Positions 8,608 through 18,476 of a DNA stretch of 64,000 bases are shown in pieces. Each line of letters starts with the position of its first letter. Positions within the stretch are counted from its first letter, which is position 1. Position numbers and translations under genes: made by a program. Source of the stretch: Rhizobiales bacterium NRL2 (lineage in GTDB: Bacteria; Pseudomonadota; Alphaproteobacteria; Minwuiales; Minwuiaceae); NCBI GenBank assembly GCA_001664005.1, contig CP016093.1, forward strand, positions 2,749,001 through 2,813,000, read 5' to 3'. A model generated the notes under the pieces. It was not told where the DNA came from, did no database searches, and saw only the letters and a list, made by a program, of their open reading frames with translations.

Positions 8608-9522
8608 TCAGGTTCCCCCGTCCTTCAGAAAGGCTTCGCGCTTGCGCCGGAGCCATTCCGGGGCCGGCGGCGGCTTCGGCGCGTGATCGCGGGTTCGGCT
8701 GGTCCAGTGCACCGCGGGATCCCGCCGGGGCAGCACGAAGCGGACAGGGTCGCGACCGAAGACCTGAATGTCGATCGTCTCGCCGATCTCCGCCACGCCC
8801 CAGGCGCCGGTCGGCTTGCCGGCGGTGGTGAAACTCTCGGTCAGCGAATGGACGGTGACATAGGGAATGCCGTCGATCACGTGCAGCGCATTCCAGTGCG
8901 TGTGGCCGGCCAGGCAGAGCACGACCTTGCCGCTCCGCTCGATCACCTGGCGCACCGCCGCGCCCTCGCCCGCCTGTTCGTAGAAGGCGAAGTGCCGGTG
9001 CCGCTCGAAATAGAGATTCCCCTCCATGGAACCATTGTCGAGCGGCACATGGGAGCAGATCACGGTCGGCAGTTCCGTCGCCGCCAGATCGGCCTCGAGC
9101 CAGGCCAGATCGCCCTCCCCCAGCCGGAAGCCGTCGCCGGGGCGCACATGTGTATCGGCGTTCCAGATGACGATGTGAAAGCCGTTCCGGTCGAAACTGC
9201 GGCTGGCGAAACTGGCCTGGAAGGCGTTCTCCGATTCGGCGCGGCTGATCTCGTGATTGTCGTGGTTGCCGAGCAGGTGCGCCGCCTGCAGGCCCGCCGT
9301 GCCGAACGCGCCGGCGACCTCGGCGGTCAGCTTCAGATCCTCGTCATGGTCGACGTCGTTGATCCGGTCGCCCAGTTCGATCACCGCGTCGGCGTTGAGC
9401 GCCTTCAGCTCCGGCAGCACATCGCGCATCAGCGGCAGCGCGGCACTGCCGATCTTGGTTCCCAGGTCGGGCCCGTGGTGGATGTCGGCGATCAGGCCGA
9501 GCCGCAGCGATGATCCTTGCAT
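8608..9522 (-). CDS. Calcineurin-like metallophosphoesterase
   Basis: A 304-residue cytoplasmic metallophosphoesterase. The dinuclear metal motifs are all present in order: LIADIHHG (DxH), ELGDRIND (GDxxxD), LLGNHDNHE (GNHD/E), ICSHVPLD, and LAGHTHWNAL (GHxH). The size and spacing suit single-domain phosphodiesterases of the class III cyclic nucleotide phosphodiesterase-like group, but the substrate is not evident. The C-terminus is basic and Pro rich (RTRDHAPKPPPAPEWL), unusual for the core fold. It is divergent from the first chemoreceptor gene across an AT-rich intergenic region. Confidence 0.87.
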   Translation of the reverse strand: MQGSSLRLGLIADIHHGPDLGTKIGSAALPLMRDVLPELKALNADAVIELGDRINDVDHDEDLKLTAEVAGAFGTAGLQAAHLLGNHDNHEISRAESENAFQASFASRSFDRNGFHIVIWNADTHVRPGDGFRLGEGDLAWLEADLAATELPTVICSHVPLDNGSMEGNLYFERHRHFAFYEQAGEGAAVRQVIERSGKVVLCLAGHTHWNALHVIDGIPYVTVHSLTESFTTAGKPTGAWGVAEIGETIDIQVFGRDPVRFVLPRRDPAVHWTSRTRDHAPKPPPAPEWLRRKREAFLKDGGT

Positions 9523-9811
9523 CGGACGTCCACCCTCCCCTCTGTTCCGGATGGGCGATGCTAGCGGCCCCTGCGGCCCCTGACCATTGGCCGATGCGCA
9601 TTTTCACGTCCGCGGCTGATCCAACGCCGGCATCCGCACGTACAACACAATTACCCAAATAAAAAATCAGGTTACTTCGCAATTTTTATTTCTGAATATT
9701 TGCGCATAAAGAACTCATTCAGAGTTTTTTCATAATTCCCGGTCGATCATTGTGTCGTTCGCCGCCCTCCGGTCCCGGAGCCGGCTTGTCGCATCGCTGG
9801 GGAACCACACC
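9523..9811. promoter_or_regulatory. AT-rich divergent intergenic region upstream of the chemoreceptor array
   Basis: This 289-bp non-coding stretch contains an AT-rich block at about 9646-9735, the most AT-rich DNA in the first 30 kb. It lies between the metallophosphoesterase and the first chemoreceptor. It is the likely promoter region for the receptor array, but I cannot place confident -35/-10 boxes. Confidence 0.4.
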
Positions 9812-11872
9812 ATGCTTCGTTTTGTCGACGACCTTTCGATCACCACCAAGGTCGCCCTCCTCTCGCTCCTGCCGTTGCTGACGGCGCTCGTCTTCGCCGG
9901 CCTGGAACTGCGCACCCTCCGCCTGGCAGCGGCGGACGCCCATGTCCTGGCCGCCGCTGTGGACGCAACGCCGCCGGTCCTGGTCCTGGTGCACGAACTC
10001 CAGTCGGAGCGCGGACGCTCCGTCGGCTATGCGGTTTCGGAGGGCAAGGCCTTCGGCGCGGGTCTGGCGGCCTCCCGGGCGCGCGCCGACAGCGCGGCAA
10101 CGGCCCTGCGCCGCCACATGGAGGAAGACCCGCGTATTCTGGCGGTCGACGGCTTCGCGACGCCCTTTCGCAAGGGTCTGGCCGCGCTGGAGGAACTGCC
10201 GCGGATCCGCGCGGGCATCGACGGCAGAAGACTGGATGAAGCCGCGATCGGCGCCGCCTATTCGGGCATGATCACGCACCTCATGACCGCCGTGGAAAGC
10301 GTCCACAAGCTGGCCAACAACGGCCGGGCGGCTGAAGGCCTGTTCGCCTTCGGGGCGCTCATTGAAGGCAAGGAAGCCGCGGGCCAGGAGCGTGCCGGCG
10401 GCGCCGCCGTCATCGCGAACGGCACGCTCGACAAGGATGCGTTCCGCAAGCTGGTCCGGCTGGAAGGCAAGCAGATCGCCGACTGGGAAGAGTTCGTCCG
10501 CTACGCCGATCCAGCAAATGGCGATCGGCTGCGCGCGGTGCTGAATGGCGAGCGGGCATCGGAGTTTCAGGCCCTGCGGGAGCGTCTGCACGTAACACCG
10601 ATGAACGGGACGATCACGGGCCTCGACGCCGAAACCTGGTTCGAGTCGGCCAGCCGCCGCATCGATGCCCTGGAGGATGTCGCCGCCGCCGCGGCCGCGG
10701 ATCTGATGACGGCGGCTCACCGCGACGAGGACCGGGCCGAGCAGGCGTTCCGCCTCATTGCCGGCCTCGCCGCGGGGCTTCTGTTGCTGGTGATCGCCAG
10801 TTCCCTTCTGGTTGTCCGCTCGCTGCGCGGCGCGACCCGGCGTCTGGAAGGCACCATGTCCCGGCTCGCCGGCGGCGACACCTCGGTGGAGGTGCCCGAC
10901 AGCCAGCGCCGCGACGAGATCGGCCGCATGGCCCGCGCCGTCCAGGTGTTCAGAGAGAATGCCATCGAGCGCATGCGGCTCGAGGCGGCGCAGGAGGAAG
11001 CCGAACGGCGCGCCGAAGCCGAACGCAGGCAGGCCATGCTCGAACTCGCCGACCAGTTCGAGCAGGCGGTGGGCGCCATCGTCCAGACCGTCTCAAGCGC
11101 GGCGACGGAGCTGCAGGCCGCGGCCGAGACGATGACCGGGACGGTCGACGAGACCAACAGCCGTTCGGCCGCCGTGGCCAGCGCCTCGGAACAGGCTTCG
11201 GTGAATGTCCAGACCGTGGCCTCCGCGGCCGAGCAGATGTCGTCGTCGATCCGCGAAATCGGGCGGCAGGTCAGCGAGTCCTCGGACCGGGCGGACAGCG
11301 CGGAGAAGGAGGCCGATGAGACGGTGATAACCGTCCAGCAGCTTTCGGAGACGGCCGAACGGATTGGCGAAGTCGTGGCCCTGATCCGCGAGATCGCAGA
11401 GCAGACCAACCTGCTGGCGCTGAACGCGACCATCGAAGCGGCGCGCGCGGGCGATGCCGGCAAGGGCTTCGCCGTCGTTGCCTCGGAGGTCAAGTCGCTG
11501 GCCAACCAGACGGCGAAGGCGACGACCGACATCGCCGGTCAGATCCAGGCCATCCAGGCTGCGACCGGATCCTCGGTCTCGGCCATCCGGAAGGTGACCG
11601 GCGCGGTGAAGGAACTGAACGGCATTGCGTCCACCATCGCCTCGGCCGTCGAGGAGCAGACCGCCGTGACCCGCGACATTGCCCGGAACGTGCAGCAGGC
11701 CGCGGCCGGGACTCAGGATGTTTCGGCCAACATCACCAACGTCACCGAAGCGGCGAGCCAGTCCAGCGCGGCGGCGGCTCAGGTGCTGTCCTCGGCGGGC
11801 GAACTGGCGCGGCAGGCGGCGAACCTCAACGACGAGATGAACGGCTTCCTCGCCCGCGTCCGCGCCGCCTGA
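9812..11872 (+). CDS. Methyl-accepting chemotaxis protein, NIT-HAMP type (array copy 1)
   Basis: A 686-residue transmembrane chemoreceptor. Order: N-terminal membrane segment (about 13-35), periplasmic nitrate/nitrite-sensing-type (NIT) helical domain containing [19 protein letters not shown], second membrane segment (about 330-350), HAMP domain ending [15 protein letters not shown], then a long signalling coiled coil with the tip [21 protein letters not shown]. No C-terminal CheR-tethering pentapeptide is seen; the protein ends FLARVRAA. The start at 9812 is chosen over a farther upstream codon because it follows CTGGGGAACC and matches the N-termini of the two downstream paralogues. NIT domains sense nitrate/nitrite in some proteins, but ligand residues cannot be verified here. 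Confidence 0.92.
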   Translation: MLRFVDDLSITTKVALLSLLPLLTALVFAGLELRTLRLAAADAHVLAAAVDATPPVLVLVHELQSERGRSVGYAVSEGKAFGAGLAASRARADSAATALRRHMEEDPRILAVDGFATPFRKGLAALEELPRIRAGIDGRRLDEAAIGAAYSGMITHLMTAVESVHKLANNGRAAEGLFAFGALIEGKEAAGQERAGGAAVIANGTLDKDAFRKLVRLEGKQIADWEEFVRYADPANGDRLRAVLNGERASEFQALRERLHVTPMNGTITGLDAETWFESASRRIDALEDVAAAAAADLMTAAHRDEDRAEQAFRLIAGLAAGLLLLVIASSLLVVRSLRGATRRLEGTMSRLAGGDTSVEVPDSQRRDEIGRMARAVQVFRENAIERMRLEAAQEEAERRAEAERRQAMLELADQFEQAVGAIVQTVSSAATELQAAAETMTGTVDETNSRSAAVASASEQASVNVQTVASAAEQMSSSIREIGRQVSESSDRADSAEKEADETVITVQQLSETAERIGEVVALIREIAEQTNLLALNATIEAARAGDAGKGFAVVASEVKSLANQTAKATTDIAGQIQAIQAATGSSVSAIRKVTGAVKELNGIASTIASAVEEQTAVTRDIARNVQQAAAGTQDVSANITNVTEAASQSSAAAAQVLSSAGELARQAANLNDEMNGFLARVRAA

Positions 11873-11900
11873 CCGGACGGCCGCGAACAACCATCCCGAA

Positions 11901-11931
11901 GGGGCTGCCGGCCGGCGGCCCCTTCCCTTTT
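11901..11931 (+). terminator. Probable Rho-independent terminator after chemoreceptor copy 1
   Basis: A GC-rich inverted repeat of GGGGC/GCCCC and GCCGG/CCGGC arms is followed by TTCCCTTTT, 28 bp after the stop codon of the first receptor. It suggests that each receptor gene is transcribed separately. Confidence 0.65.
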
Positions 11932-12164
11932 GACATGCAGCCCCGCCATGCGCCGGATGCGGGGGCGATTTACGCTTTATTCACACGCCAGGCCCGATTT
12001 CTGTGCCCTCGCCGCAGCCGCCTGACAGCCCGATTCCGGAAGCCGTCACCCTGACATGGTTTCACGAATCCGGCGGCGATCACGGTCTCTGAGGACCTGA
12101 GTGCAATCGACGGCCGGGTCGGCCCGGGAACGGGTGTCCGTCCGTACAGAAAACGAGTTCGCGT

Positions 12165-14225
12165 ATGAAACGATTCATTGATCACCTTTCCATAACCACC
12201 AAGGTCGCCCTTCTCGCCCTGCCGCCCGTGCTGGCGGCTCTCGGGATGGTCGCCTCGGAACTGCTGCAGCAGCAGGATCGCGCCGACAACGCGCAGGCGA
12301 TGAAGCGCATCGTGGAGGTCGCCCCGCTGGTCTCGGACCTGGTCCACGAACTGCAGACGGAACGCGGCTTCTCGGCAGCCTATCTCGGTTCCGGCGGTCA
12401 GGCCTTCGCCCAGACTCTCGATCCTGCGCGCCAGGAGACCGACGAGGCCCTGGCGTCGTTGCGGGCCGCAATCGAAACCGATGACGCGGTACTCGGCAAC
12501 GCGGCCTTCGCCGCGCCCTTCGAGCAGGCCATGGCTGCACTGACCGGAATCGAGGAGAAGCGCCTCGGGGTCGGACGGATGACGGTGTCGAGCGACGACA
12601 TGACGGACTACTACTCCAAGGCGACCGACCACCTGCTGACCGCGGTGGAGAGCCTTACGGAAATGCCTCGGGAAGCGGACCTGACCCGCCAACTCACGGC
12701 CTATGTCGCGCTGATGCACGGCAAGGAGGCTGCGGGCGTGGAACGCGGCAAGGGCGTCGTCGCCTTCACCGCTGGCGGCTTCTGGGGCCCGCTGTTCAAC
12801 GATTTCGTGGCCGCCGGCGCCCGTCAGCGGGTGCACTGGAACACTTTCGCCCTGCTTTCCGACGCCGACAGCGTGAAATCGCTGCATTCGGTCGTGGATG
12901 GCCCGCTCGGCGCCGAAATCGGACGCATGCGCGAGGTCGGGCGCGGCTACGTCGCCGGCGAGGACATCACGTCGGTCACCGGCAAGGCCTGGTTCGATGC
13001 CGCCTCGGCGCGGATCGACGCGCTCAAGGCCGTCGAGGACGAGAAGGCCGGCTATCTGCTGGCCCAGGTCGACCAGGCCGCCGATGCGGCCAACAACGCC
13101 TTCACCACACTGGCGGTCGCCGCGGCGGCGCTGCTGGCGCTGGGTATCGGCATCATGTTCCTGGTGTCGGGCTCGATCCGCGCCGGCGTGCGTGCGCTGA
13201 CGGCAACCATGAGCGTGCTGGCCGATGGCCGGACCGACGTCGAAGTCGACGGCCAGAATCGCCGCGACGAGATCGGACGCATGGCCCGCGCGGTTCAGGT
13301 GTTCAAGGAAAACGCCATCGAACGCATGCGCCTGGAAGCCGAACAGGAGAAGGCCGAACAGCGCGCCGAGGCGAAGCGCAAGCAGGCCATGCTCGAACTC
13401 GCCGACCAGTTCGAACAGGCCGTGGGCGCCATCGTCCAGACCGTCTCCAGCGCGGCGACGGAACTCCAGGCCGCGGCCGAAACCATGACCGGTACGGTCG
13501 ACGAGACCAACAGCCGCTCCACCGCTGTGGCCAGCGCCTCCGAACAGGCGTCGATGAACGTCCAGACCGTGGCGTCGGCCGCCGAGGAGATGTCGTCATC
13601 GATCCGGGAGATCGGCCGCCAGGTCTCCCAGTCGTCCAGCCGCGCCAATGCGGCCCAGCAGGACGCCGACGAGACGGTCCTGACCGTCCAGCAGCTCTCC
13701 GAGACCGCGGAGCGGATCGGCCAGGTGGTGGCCCTGATCCAGGAGATCGCCGAGCAGACCAACCTGCTGGCGCTCAACGCCACGATCGAGGCCGCCCGCG
13801 CGGGCGATGCCGGCAAGGGCTTCGCCGTGGTGGCGGCGGAGGTCAAGTCGCTGGCCAACCAGACGGCGAAGGCCACGACCGACATCGCCGGTCAGATCCA
13901 GGCCATTCAGGCCGCGACCGGAACGTCGGTCTCGGCGATCCAGAAGGTCACCAGCGCGGTCAAGGAGCTGAACGGCATCGCCTCGACCATCGCCTCGGCG
14001 GTGGAGGAGCAGACGGCGGTAACCCAGGACATCGCCCGCAACGTCCAGCAGGCAGCAGCCGGCACCCAGGACGTCTCGGTCAACATCTCCGGGGTCACCG
14101 AGGCCGCAACCCAGTCCAGCTCGGCGGCGGCGCAGGTGCTGTCCTCGGCGGGCGAGCTGGCCCGTCAGTCGGCCAACCTCAATGAGGAGATGCACGGCTT
14201 CCTCGCACGCGTCCGCGCCGCCTGA
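12165..14225 (+). CDS. Methyl-accepting chemotaxis protein, NIT-HAMP type (array copy 2)
   Basis: A 686-residue chemoreceptor with the same architecture as its neighbours: membrane segment 1 (about 13-35), NIT-type sensing domain with [19 protein letters not shown], membrane segment 2 (about 311-332), HAMP, and an MCP signalling domain with the conserved tip at about 526-556. The C-terminal 350 residues are nearly identical to copy 1, while the sensing domain has diverged widely, so the three copies should respond to different ligands through a common output. It ends FLARVRAA without a CheR-binding tail. Separate terminators flank it. Confidence 0.92.
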   Translation: MKRFIDHLSITTKVALLALPPVLAALGMVASELLQQQDRADNAQAMKRIVEVAPLVSDLVHELQTERGFSAAYLGSGGQAFAQTLDPARQETDEALASLRAAIETDDAVLGNAAFAAPFEQAMAALTGIEEKRLGVGRMTVSSDDMTDYYSKATDHLLTAVESLTEMPREADLTRQLTAYVALMHGKEAAGVERGKGVVAFTAGGFWGPLFNDFVAAGARQRVHWNTFALLSDADSVKSLHSVVDGPLGAEIGRMREVGRGYVAGEDITSVTGKAWFDAASARIDALKAVEDEKAGYLLAQVDQAADAANNAFTTLAVAAAALLALGIGIMFLVSGSIRAGVRALTATMSVLADGRTDVEVDGQNRRDEIGRMARAVQVFKENAIERMRLEAEQEKAEQRAEAKRKQAMLELADQFEQAVGAIVQTVSSAATELQAAAETMTGTVDETNSRSTAVASASEQASMNVQTVASAAEEMSSSIREIGRQVSQSSSRANAAQQDADETVLTVQQLSETAERIGQVVALIQEIAEQTNLLALNATIEAARAGDAGKGFAVVAAEVKSLANQTAKATTDIAGQIQAIQAATGTSVSAIQKVTSAVKELNGIASTIASAVEEQTAVTQDIARNVQQAAAGTQDVSVNISGVTEAATQSSSAAAQVLSSAGELARQSANLNEEMHGFLARVRAA

Positions 14226-14256
14226 ACAGCAAAGGCAGCGCCTGAACAAATCGTCA

Positions 14257-14284
14257 GGGCCGCCGGATGGAGATCCGGCGGCCC
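14257..14284 (+). terminator. Probable Rho-independent terminator after chemoreceptor copy 2
   Basis: A perfect 12-bp stem, GGGCCGCCGGAT pairing with ATCCGGCGGCCC around a GGAG loop, is followed by TTGTCGTTT. It lies 31 bp after the stop codon. Confidence 0.75.
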
Positions 14285-14562
14285 TTGTCGTTTGCGGTCA
14301 TGGACAAACCGGTTTCTTGGGCCGCCCCGGGGCGGGGCCTCCCGACCCTTTACCCAAAATTTACAGCCCCCGGCAAGGATACCTAATCAACCGGCGGGCG
14401 TTCGCACCGATCGCCCCCCGGAAGAACGTCCGGCCGGCCTTCAGTGGTCGAAGCCGGGCAACGGAGGAGGCGTCGCGCGTCCGGGCATCCCGGCCGGAGG
14501 CCGGCGGATAACAAGAAGCGGCGGCCTGCCGGCCGGCGCCATTGCGAGGGGACTGGACGAAC
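14285..14562. other. Non-coding gap between chemoreceptor copies 2 and 3
   Basis: Together with the preceding terminator this makes a 337-bp gap. It contains a short AT-rich block at about 14349-14363 that could serve as a promoter for copy 3, but no clear promoter boxes, repeat or small gene. Confidence 0.5.
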
Positions 14563-16623
14563 ATGAAACGCCTGATCGATCACCTGCCCATCGTCGCGAA
14601 GCTGGCGCTGCTGGCGCTGCTGCCGCTCATCGGCGCGCTGGCGCTGGTCACGATGGAACTGCTTCAGCAGCGCCACACCGCGGACCAGGCGAACAGGATC
14701 GCGAACATCGTCGAGGTCGCGCCACTGATCTCCGAGGTCGTGCACGAACTGCAGAAGGAACGCGGCTACTCTGCCGGGTTCATCAGTTCCTACGGTGAGA
14801 AATTCGCCGGTGAAGTCACCACGGTACGGGCCAGCGCCGACAAGCGGCTGAAGGCGCTCGAGACCGGACTGCCGGAAGACGATCCGGCCCTGCAGAACGA
14901 GACCTTCGCGCGGAACTATGCCCTCGCCCGGGAAGCGCTTGCCGGGCTGAAGAACACCCGCCGCGCCGTCGACGAGCAGATGCTCGGCACCGGCGAGATG
15001 GCGGCCTACTACACCGGCACCATAGACAAGCTGGTCTCTGCGCTCCAGAGCGTCACCCAGATTCCCGAGGAAGGCCATCTGACGCGCAACCTCACGGCAT
15101 TTTCCGCGTTGCTGCGTGGCAAGGAGGCCGCCGGCCAGGAGCGCGCCATGGGCGCTGCCGGCTTCAGCGGCGGCGCCTTCTCCCAGCAGGGCTACACCAG
15201 CTTCGTCAGCCTGCAGGGCCAGCAGGAGGTCGAATGGGAGACCTTCCGCATGACGGCCGAGCCGGCGATGACCGAGGCGCTGGACGCCATGCTGGCCGGC
15301 GACACCAGCATGACGCTCGAGCAGATGCGCGAACTGGCGCGGGGCTGGCCCTTCGGCGCCTCGCTCGCCGATGTGAGCGACGCCGACTGGTTCCAGGCTT
15401 CCACCAGGCGAATCGACGACCTGAAGACGATCGAGGATCGGCTCGCCGCCAACCTCATGGAACAGGTCGACAGTGCCGAGAGCGCTGCCTCGAGCTACTT
15501 CTGGGTGCTCGCCGCGGTCGCGGCCGGCCTGCTGGCGCTCTGTGTGGGTTCCGCAGCGCTGGTCGCCGTCTCCCTGATCACCGGCATCCGCAGCCTGACC
15601 GACACCATGACCCGTCTCGCCGACGGCGACACGTCGGTTCACGTCTCCGGCCAGAAACGCCGCGACGAGATCGGCCGCATGGCCCGCGCGGTTCAGGTGT
15701 TCAAGGAGAACGCCCTGGAAAAGGCGCGGCTGGAGGCGGCCCAGGAAGAGACCGAGAAGCGCGCCGAGGCCGAACGCAAGCAGGCCATGCAGGAACTGGC
15801 CAACCAGTTCGAGGCCGCCGTCGGTCAGATCGTCCAGACGGTCTCCGCCGCGGCGACGGAACTGCAGGTCGCTGCCGAGACCATGACCGGCACCATCGAG
15901 GAGACCAACACCCGCTCCACCGCTGTGGCCAGCGCCTCGGAACAGGCGACGATGAATGTCCAGACCGTGGCCTCGGCCGCCGAGGAGATGTCGTCGTCCA
16001 TCCGGGAGATCGGCCGCCAGGCCGCCGAATCGTCGACCCGGGCCAAGACGGCGGAAACCGAAGCCGACGAGACGGTGCTCACTGTCCAGCAGCTCTCCCA
16101 GACGGCCGAGAAGATCGGCGACGTCATCTCGCTGATCCAGGAGATCGCCGAGCAGACCAACCTGCTGGCGCTCAACGCCACGATCGAGGCCGCCCGCGCC
16201 GGCGACGCCGGCAAGGGCTTCGCCGTGGTGGCCTCCGAGGTGAAATCGCTGGCCAACCAGACGGCGAAGGCGACGACCGACATCGCCGAGCAGATCCAGG
16301 CCATCCAGGCCGCCACCGGCACCTCGGTCTCGGCAATCCAGAAGGTCACCGGCGCGGTCAAGGAGCTGAACGGGATTGCCTCGACCATCGCTTCGGCGGT
16401 GGAGGAGCAGACCGCCGTGACCCAGGACATCGCCAAGAATGTCCAGCAGGCCGCCACCGGCACGCAGGACGTCTCGTCGAACATCTCCGGGGTCAGCGAA
16501 GCGGCCACCCAGTCCAGCTCGGCCGCGGCGCAGGTACTGTCCTCGGCGGGCGAACTGGCCCGTCAGGCCGCCAATCTCAACACCGAGATGAACAGCTTCC
16601 TGGAGCGCGTCCGCGCCGCCTGA
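14563..16623 (+). CDS. Methyl-accepting chemotaxis protein, NIT-HAMP type (array copy 3)
   Basis: A third 686-residue chemoreceptor. The N-terminus [20 protein letters not shown] mirrors the other copies; the NIT-type domain begins at [19 protein letters not shown]. Membrane segment 2 (about 315-338) is followed by HAMP and the MCP signalling domain with the conserved [20 protein letters not shown] tip. The signalling half is slightly more diverged than that of copies 1 and 2 (for example [21 protein letters not shown]), so copy 3 may be the older branch. The start at 14563 follows GAGGGGACTGGACGAAC and aligns with copies 1 and 2. Confidence 0.92.
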   Translation: MKRLIDHLPIVAKLALLALLPLIGALALVTMELLQQRHTADQANRIANIVEVAPLISEVVHELQKERGYSAGFISSYGEKFAGEVTTVRASADKRLKALETGLPEDDPALQNETFARNYALAREALAGLKNTRRAVDEQMLGTGEMAAYYTGTIDKLVSALQSVTQIPEEGHLTRNLTAFSALLRGKEAAGQERAMGAAGFSGGAFSQQGYTSFVSLQGQQEVEWETFRMTAEPAMTEALDAMLAGDTSMTLEQMRELARGWPFGASLADVSDADWFQASTRRIDDLKTIEDRLAANLMEQVDSAESAASSYFWVLAAVAAGLLALCVGSAALVAVSLITGIRSLTDTMTRLADGDTSVHVSGQKRRDEIGRMARAVQVFKENALEKARLEAAQEETEKRAEAERKQAMQELANQFEAAVGQIVQTVSAAATELQVAAETMTGTIEETNTRSTAVASASEQATMNVQTVASAAEEMSSSIREIGRQAAESSTRAKTAETEADETVLTVQQLSQTAEKIGDVISLIQEIAEQTNLLALNATIEAARAGDAGKGFAVVASEVKSLANQTAKATTDIAEQIQAIQAATGTSVSAIQKVTGAVKELNGIASTIASAVEEQTAVTQDIAKNVQQAATGTQDVSSNISGVSEAATQSSSAAAQVLSSAGELARQAANLNTEMNSFLERVRAA

Positions 16624-16652
16624 ACGGAGGCTTTCATCGACGGAAGATCAAA

Positions 16653-16680
16653 GGGGCCGCCGGCGCACACCGGCGGCCCC
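16653..16680. terminator. Probable bidirectional terminator between converging genes
   Basis: GGGGCCGCCGG and CCGGCGGCCCC form a perfect 11-bp stem around CGCACA, followed by TTCTTT on the plus strand and preceded by a short A-rich stretch that gives T residues on the minus strand. It separates chemoreceptor copy 3 from the converging MBL hydrolase gene. Confidence 0.75.
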
Positions 16681-16693
16681 TTCTTTCAGGGCC

Positions 16694-17446
16694 TCAGTCC
16701 AGCGCGATCGCCAGCCCGTCGCGGCTGCGCTCCAGACCGGCCGGCAGATCCATGGCCAGCACCTCGTCGGCCATGTGCGTCGCCAGCACGCGCTTCGCGC
16801 CGATGCGGCCGAGATTGCCGGAGAGCGTTTCCAGATCGAGGTGCAGCGGCGCGCGCTTTGACGGCATGTAGGCCTCGGCGATGAGCAGGTCCGCGCCCCG
16901 CCCCAGCTCCACCAGCGCCTCGGTCCACTCCGTGTCGCCGGTATATGCGACAGTCCGGCCGCCAGCGGTGAGGCGATATCCGAAGTTCGGCCCGCCGGGA
17001 TTGCCGTGGCTCACGCCGATGGCGCGCGCTGCCACGTCATTGACCGCCGCCGTCCCGCCGGCGGCCAGTTCCACGATCTCGGTCTCGAACTTCCGCTGCG
17101 CGCCGGCGGAACCCGGATAGGCCAGCTCCATCACCTGCTCCAGCCGCGCCTCGATCCCCGTCGGCCCGACGATGGTCAGCGGCGTGCGCCGCCGCGAGCC
17201 GAACTGCGCGTCCAGGATGAACAGCGGCAGGCCGAAGAAATGGTCGAGATGGAAGTGCGTGATGAAGACCGTGTGGATGGCGTTTGGCTCCAGGCCGAGA
17301 CGTTTCAATCCGACGAGGACCGTTGCGCCGCAGTCGATCAGGAAGGCCCCCTCACCCGCCGCGACGTGGTAGCAGGTCTGCAGCCGCCCGCCGCTGCCGA
17401 AGGCGTCCCCGGAGCCGACGGCGGTGACGGTGACGGGCGGCTTCAT
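16694..17446 (-). CDS. MBL-fold metal-dependent hydrolase (RNase Z-like subgroup)
   Basis: A 250-residue metallo-beta-lactamase-fold hydrolase with an intact dinuclear site: H64-F-H66-L-D68-H69, then VSHGNPG, YTGDTEW (metal-bridging Asp) and ATHMADEV near the C-terminus. The compact length, the N-terminal VTAVGSGDAFGSGGRLQTCY pattern and lack of an exosite arm fit RNase Z-like/PhnP-like general MBL hydrolases rather than true tRNase Z. The gene begins one base after the stop codon of the upstream alpha/beta hydrolase, so the two form a unit. Substrate unknown. Confidence 0.82.
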   Translation of the reverse strand: MKPPVTVTAVGSGDAFGSGGRLQTCYHVAAGEGAFLIDCGATVLVGLKRLGLEPNAIHTVFITHFHLDHFFGLPLFILDAQFGSRRRTPLTIVGPTGIEARLEQVMELAYPGSAGAQRKFETEIVELAAGGTAAVNDVAARAIGVSHGNPGGPNFGYRLTAGGRTVAYTGDTEWTEALVELGRGADLLIAEAYMPSKRAPLHLDLETLSGNLGRIGAKRVLATHMADEVLAMDLPAGLERSRDGLAIALD

Positions 17447-17447
17447 G

Positions 17448-18338
17448 TCATGCGTCCGGGCGGGTGATGAAGTCGCTCACCGTCGCGCAGAAATCGTCCA
17501 GGCGGTCGTGCTGCACCCAGTGGCCGGCGCCGTCGAATGTGACGATCTCCGCCGTGTTGAAATGCTTCGCGCGGCCATCCTCTTCGGGGTTCGAGGCCCA
17601 GCTTTCCGAGCCGTAGACCAGCAGCGTCGGGCACGCGATCCGCGACCAGAGCTCCTGCACGCCCCGGCCCGGCATGTCGTAGGGCGGCCAGACGCGGACA
17701 TAATTGTCGAACTTCCACGAATAGGTGCCGTCCTCGTTCTGGATCACGCCCTGCTCGGTCAGGTGCCGTGCCTGCGCGGGCGAGAGGTGCTTGTTCTCCT
17801 CCTGCATGCGGCTGAAGGCCTCCTCGATGGAGGCGTAGCGCCGGGGCATGCGGCCGGCCAGCTTGCGCGTGCCCTCGATCCATTCGCGCATGCGCTCCGC
17901 GAACGATACCTCACCGCGTTCCTTCAGGATCTTCGGCGACGGCCCCAGCCCCTCGATCGCCACCAGGCGGCGGACGTTCTCCGGATAGACGCCGGCATAG
18001 CGCAGCGCGATGTTGCCGCCCAGCGAATGCGCCACGATGGTCACCGGCGCCAGATTCTGCTGATGAATCAGCTGCGCCAGATCGTAGACGTAATTCTCCA
18101 TGCCGTAGCTGCCGTCCGCCGACCACTGGCTGTCGCCATGGCCGCGCAGGTCGGGCGCGATGACATGCCAGTCGTCGCGGAAGCGTTCGGCCACCCAGTC
18201 CCAGTTGCGGCAGTGGTCGCGGCCGCCATGGACGAGCAGCAGCGGCGGCGCCTCCGGATTGCCCCAGTCGACATAGTGGAGCCGGAGACGCTGGGAGAAA
18301 TAGGTCCGTGAAATCGGGCCGGATGCGATGGCGGGCAT
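17448..18338 (-). CDS. Alpha/beta-hydrolase fold protein
   Basis: A 296-residue cytoplasmic hydrolase. Typical elements are the oxyanion segment LLLVHGGRDHCRNWDWV, strand-turn APDLRGHGDS, nucleophile elbow AHSLGG (GxSxG-type), and the C-terminal FDGAGHWVQHD supplying the catalytic His. The frame is open 28 codons further upstream, but the ATG at 18338 has AGGATC at suitable distance and begins the conserved fold. The downstream MBL hydrolase gene starts immediately after its stop. Esterase, epoxide hydrolase or C-C hydrolase activity are all possible. Confidence 0.83.
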   Translation of the reverse strand: MPAIASGPISRTYFSQRLRLHYVDWGNPEAPPLLLVHGGRDHCRNWDWVAERFRDDWHVIAPDLRGHGDSQWSADGSYGMENYVYDLAQLIHQQNLAPVTIVAHSLGGNIALRYAGVYPENVRRLVAIEGLGPSPKILKERGEVSFAERMREWIEGTRKLAGRMPRRYASIEEAFSRMQEENKHLSPAQARHLTEQGVIQNEDGTYSWKFDNYVRVWPPYDMPGRGVQELWSRIACPTLLVYGSESWASNPEEDGRAKHFNTAEIVTFDGAGHWVQHDRLDDFCATVSDFITRPDA

Positions 18339-18476
18339 GAAACGATCCTGCGGCGGTGATTCCGATGCTGGGCGGGACTTTAGCGCCAATTCCGCCGCCG
18401 TGCATGGTCCCCTGTTCGACAATTCCGCGCCGAGGGGTCAGGATTCGGCGCGACGGCCATCAGGGAGGACGAGGGC

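Noticed and set aside
9812-16623. Possible composite repeat or mobile element made of the three similar receptor genes
   Set aside because: The similarity is confined to coding sequence of paralogous receptors; there are no terminal repeats, target duplications or transposase.
15234-16871. 545-codon plus-strand frame overlapping chemoreceptor copy 3
   Set aside because: It lies in another frame of a conserved MCP gene and is composed almost wholly of Arg, Gly, Asp and His codons.
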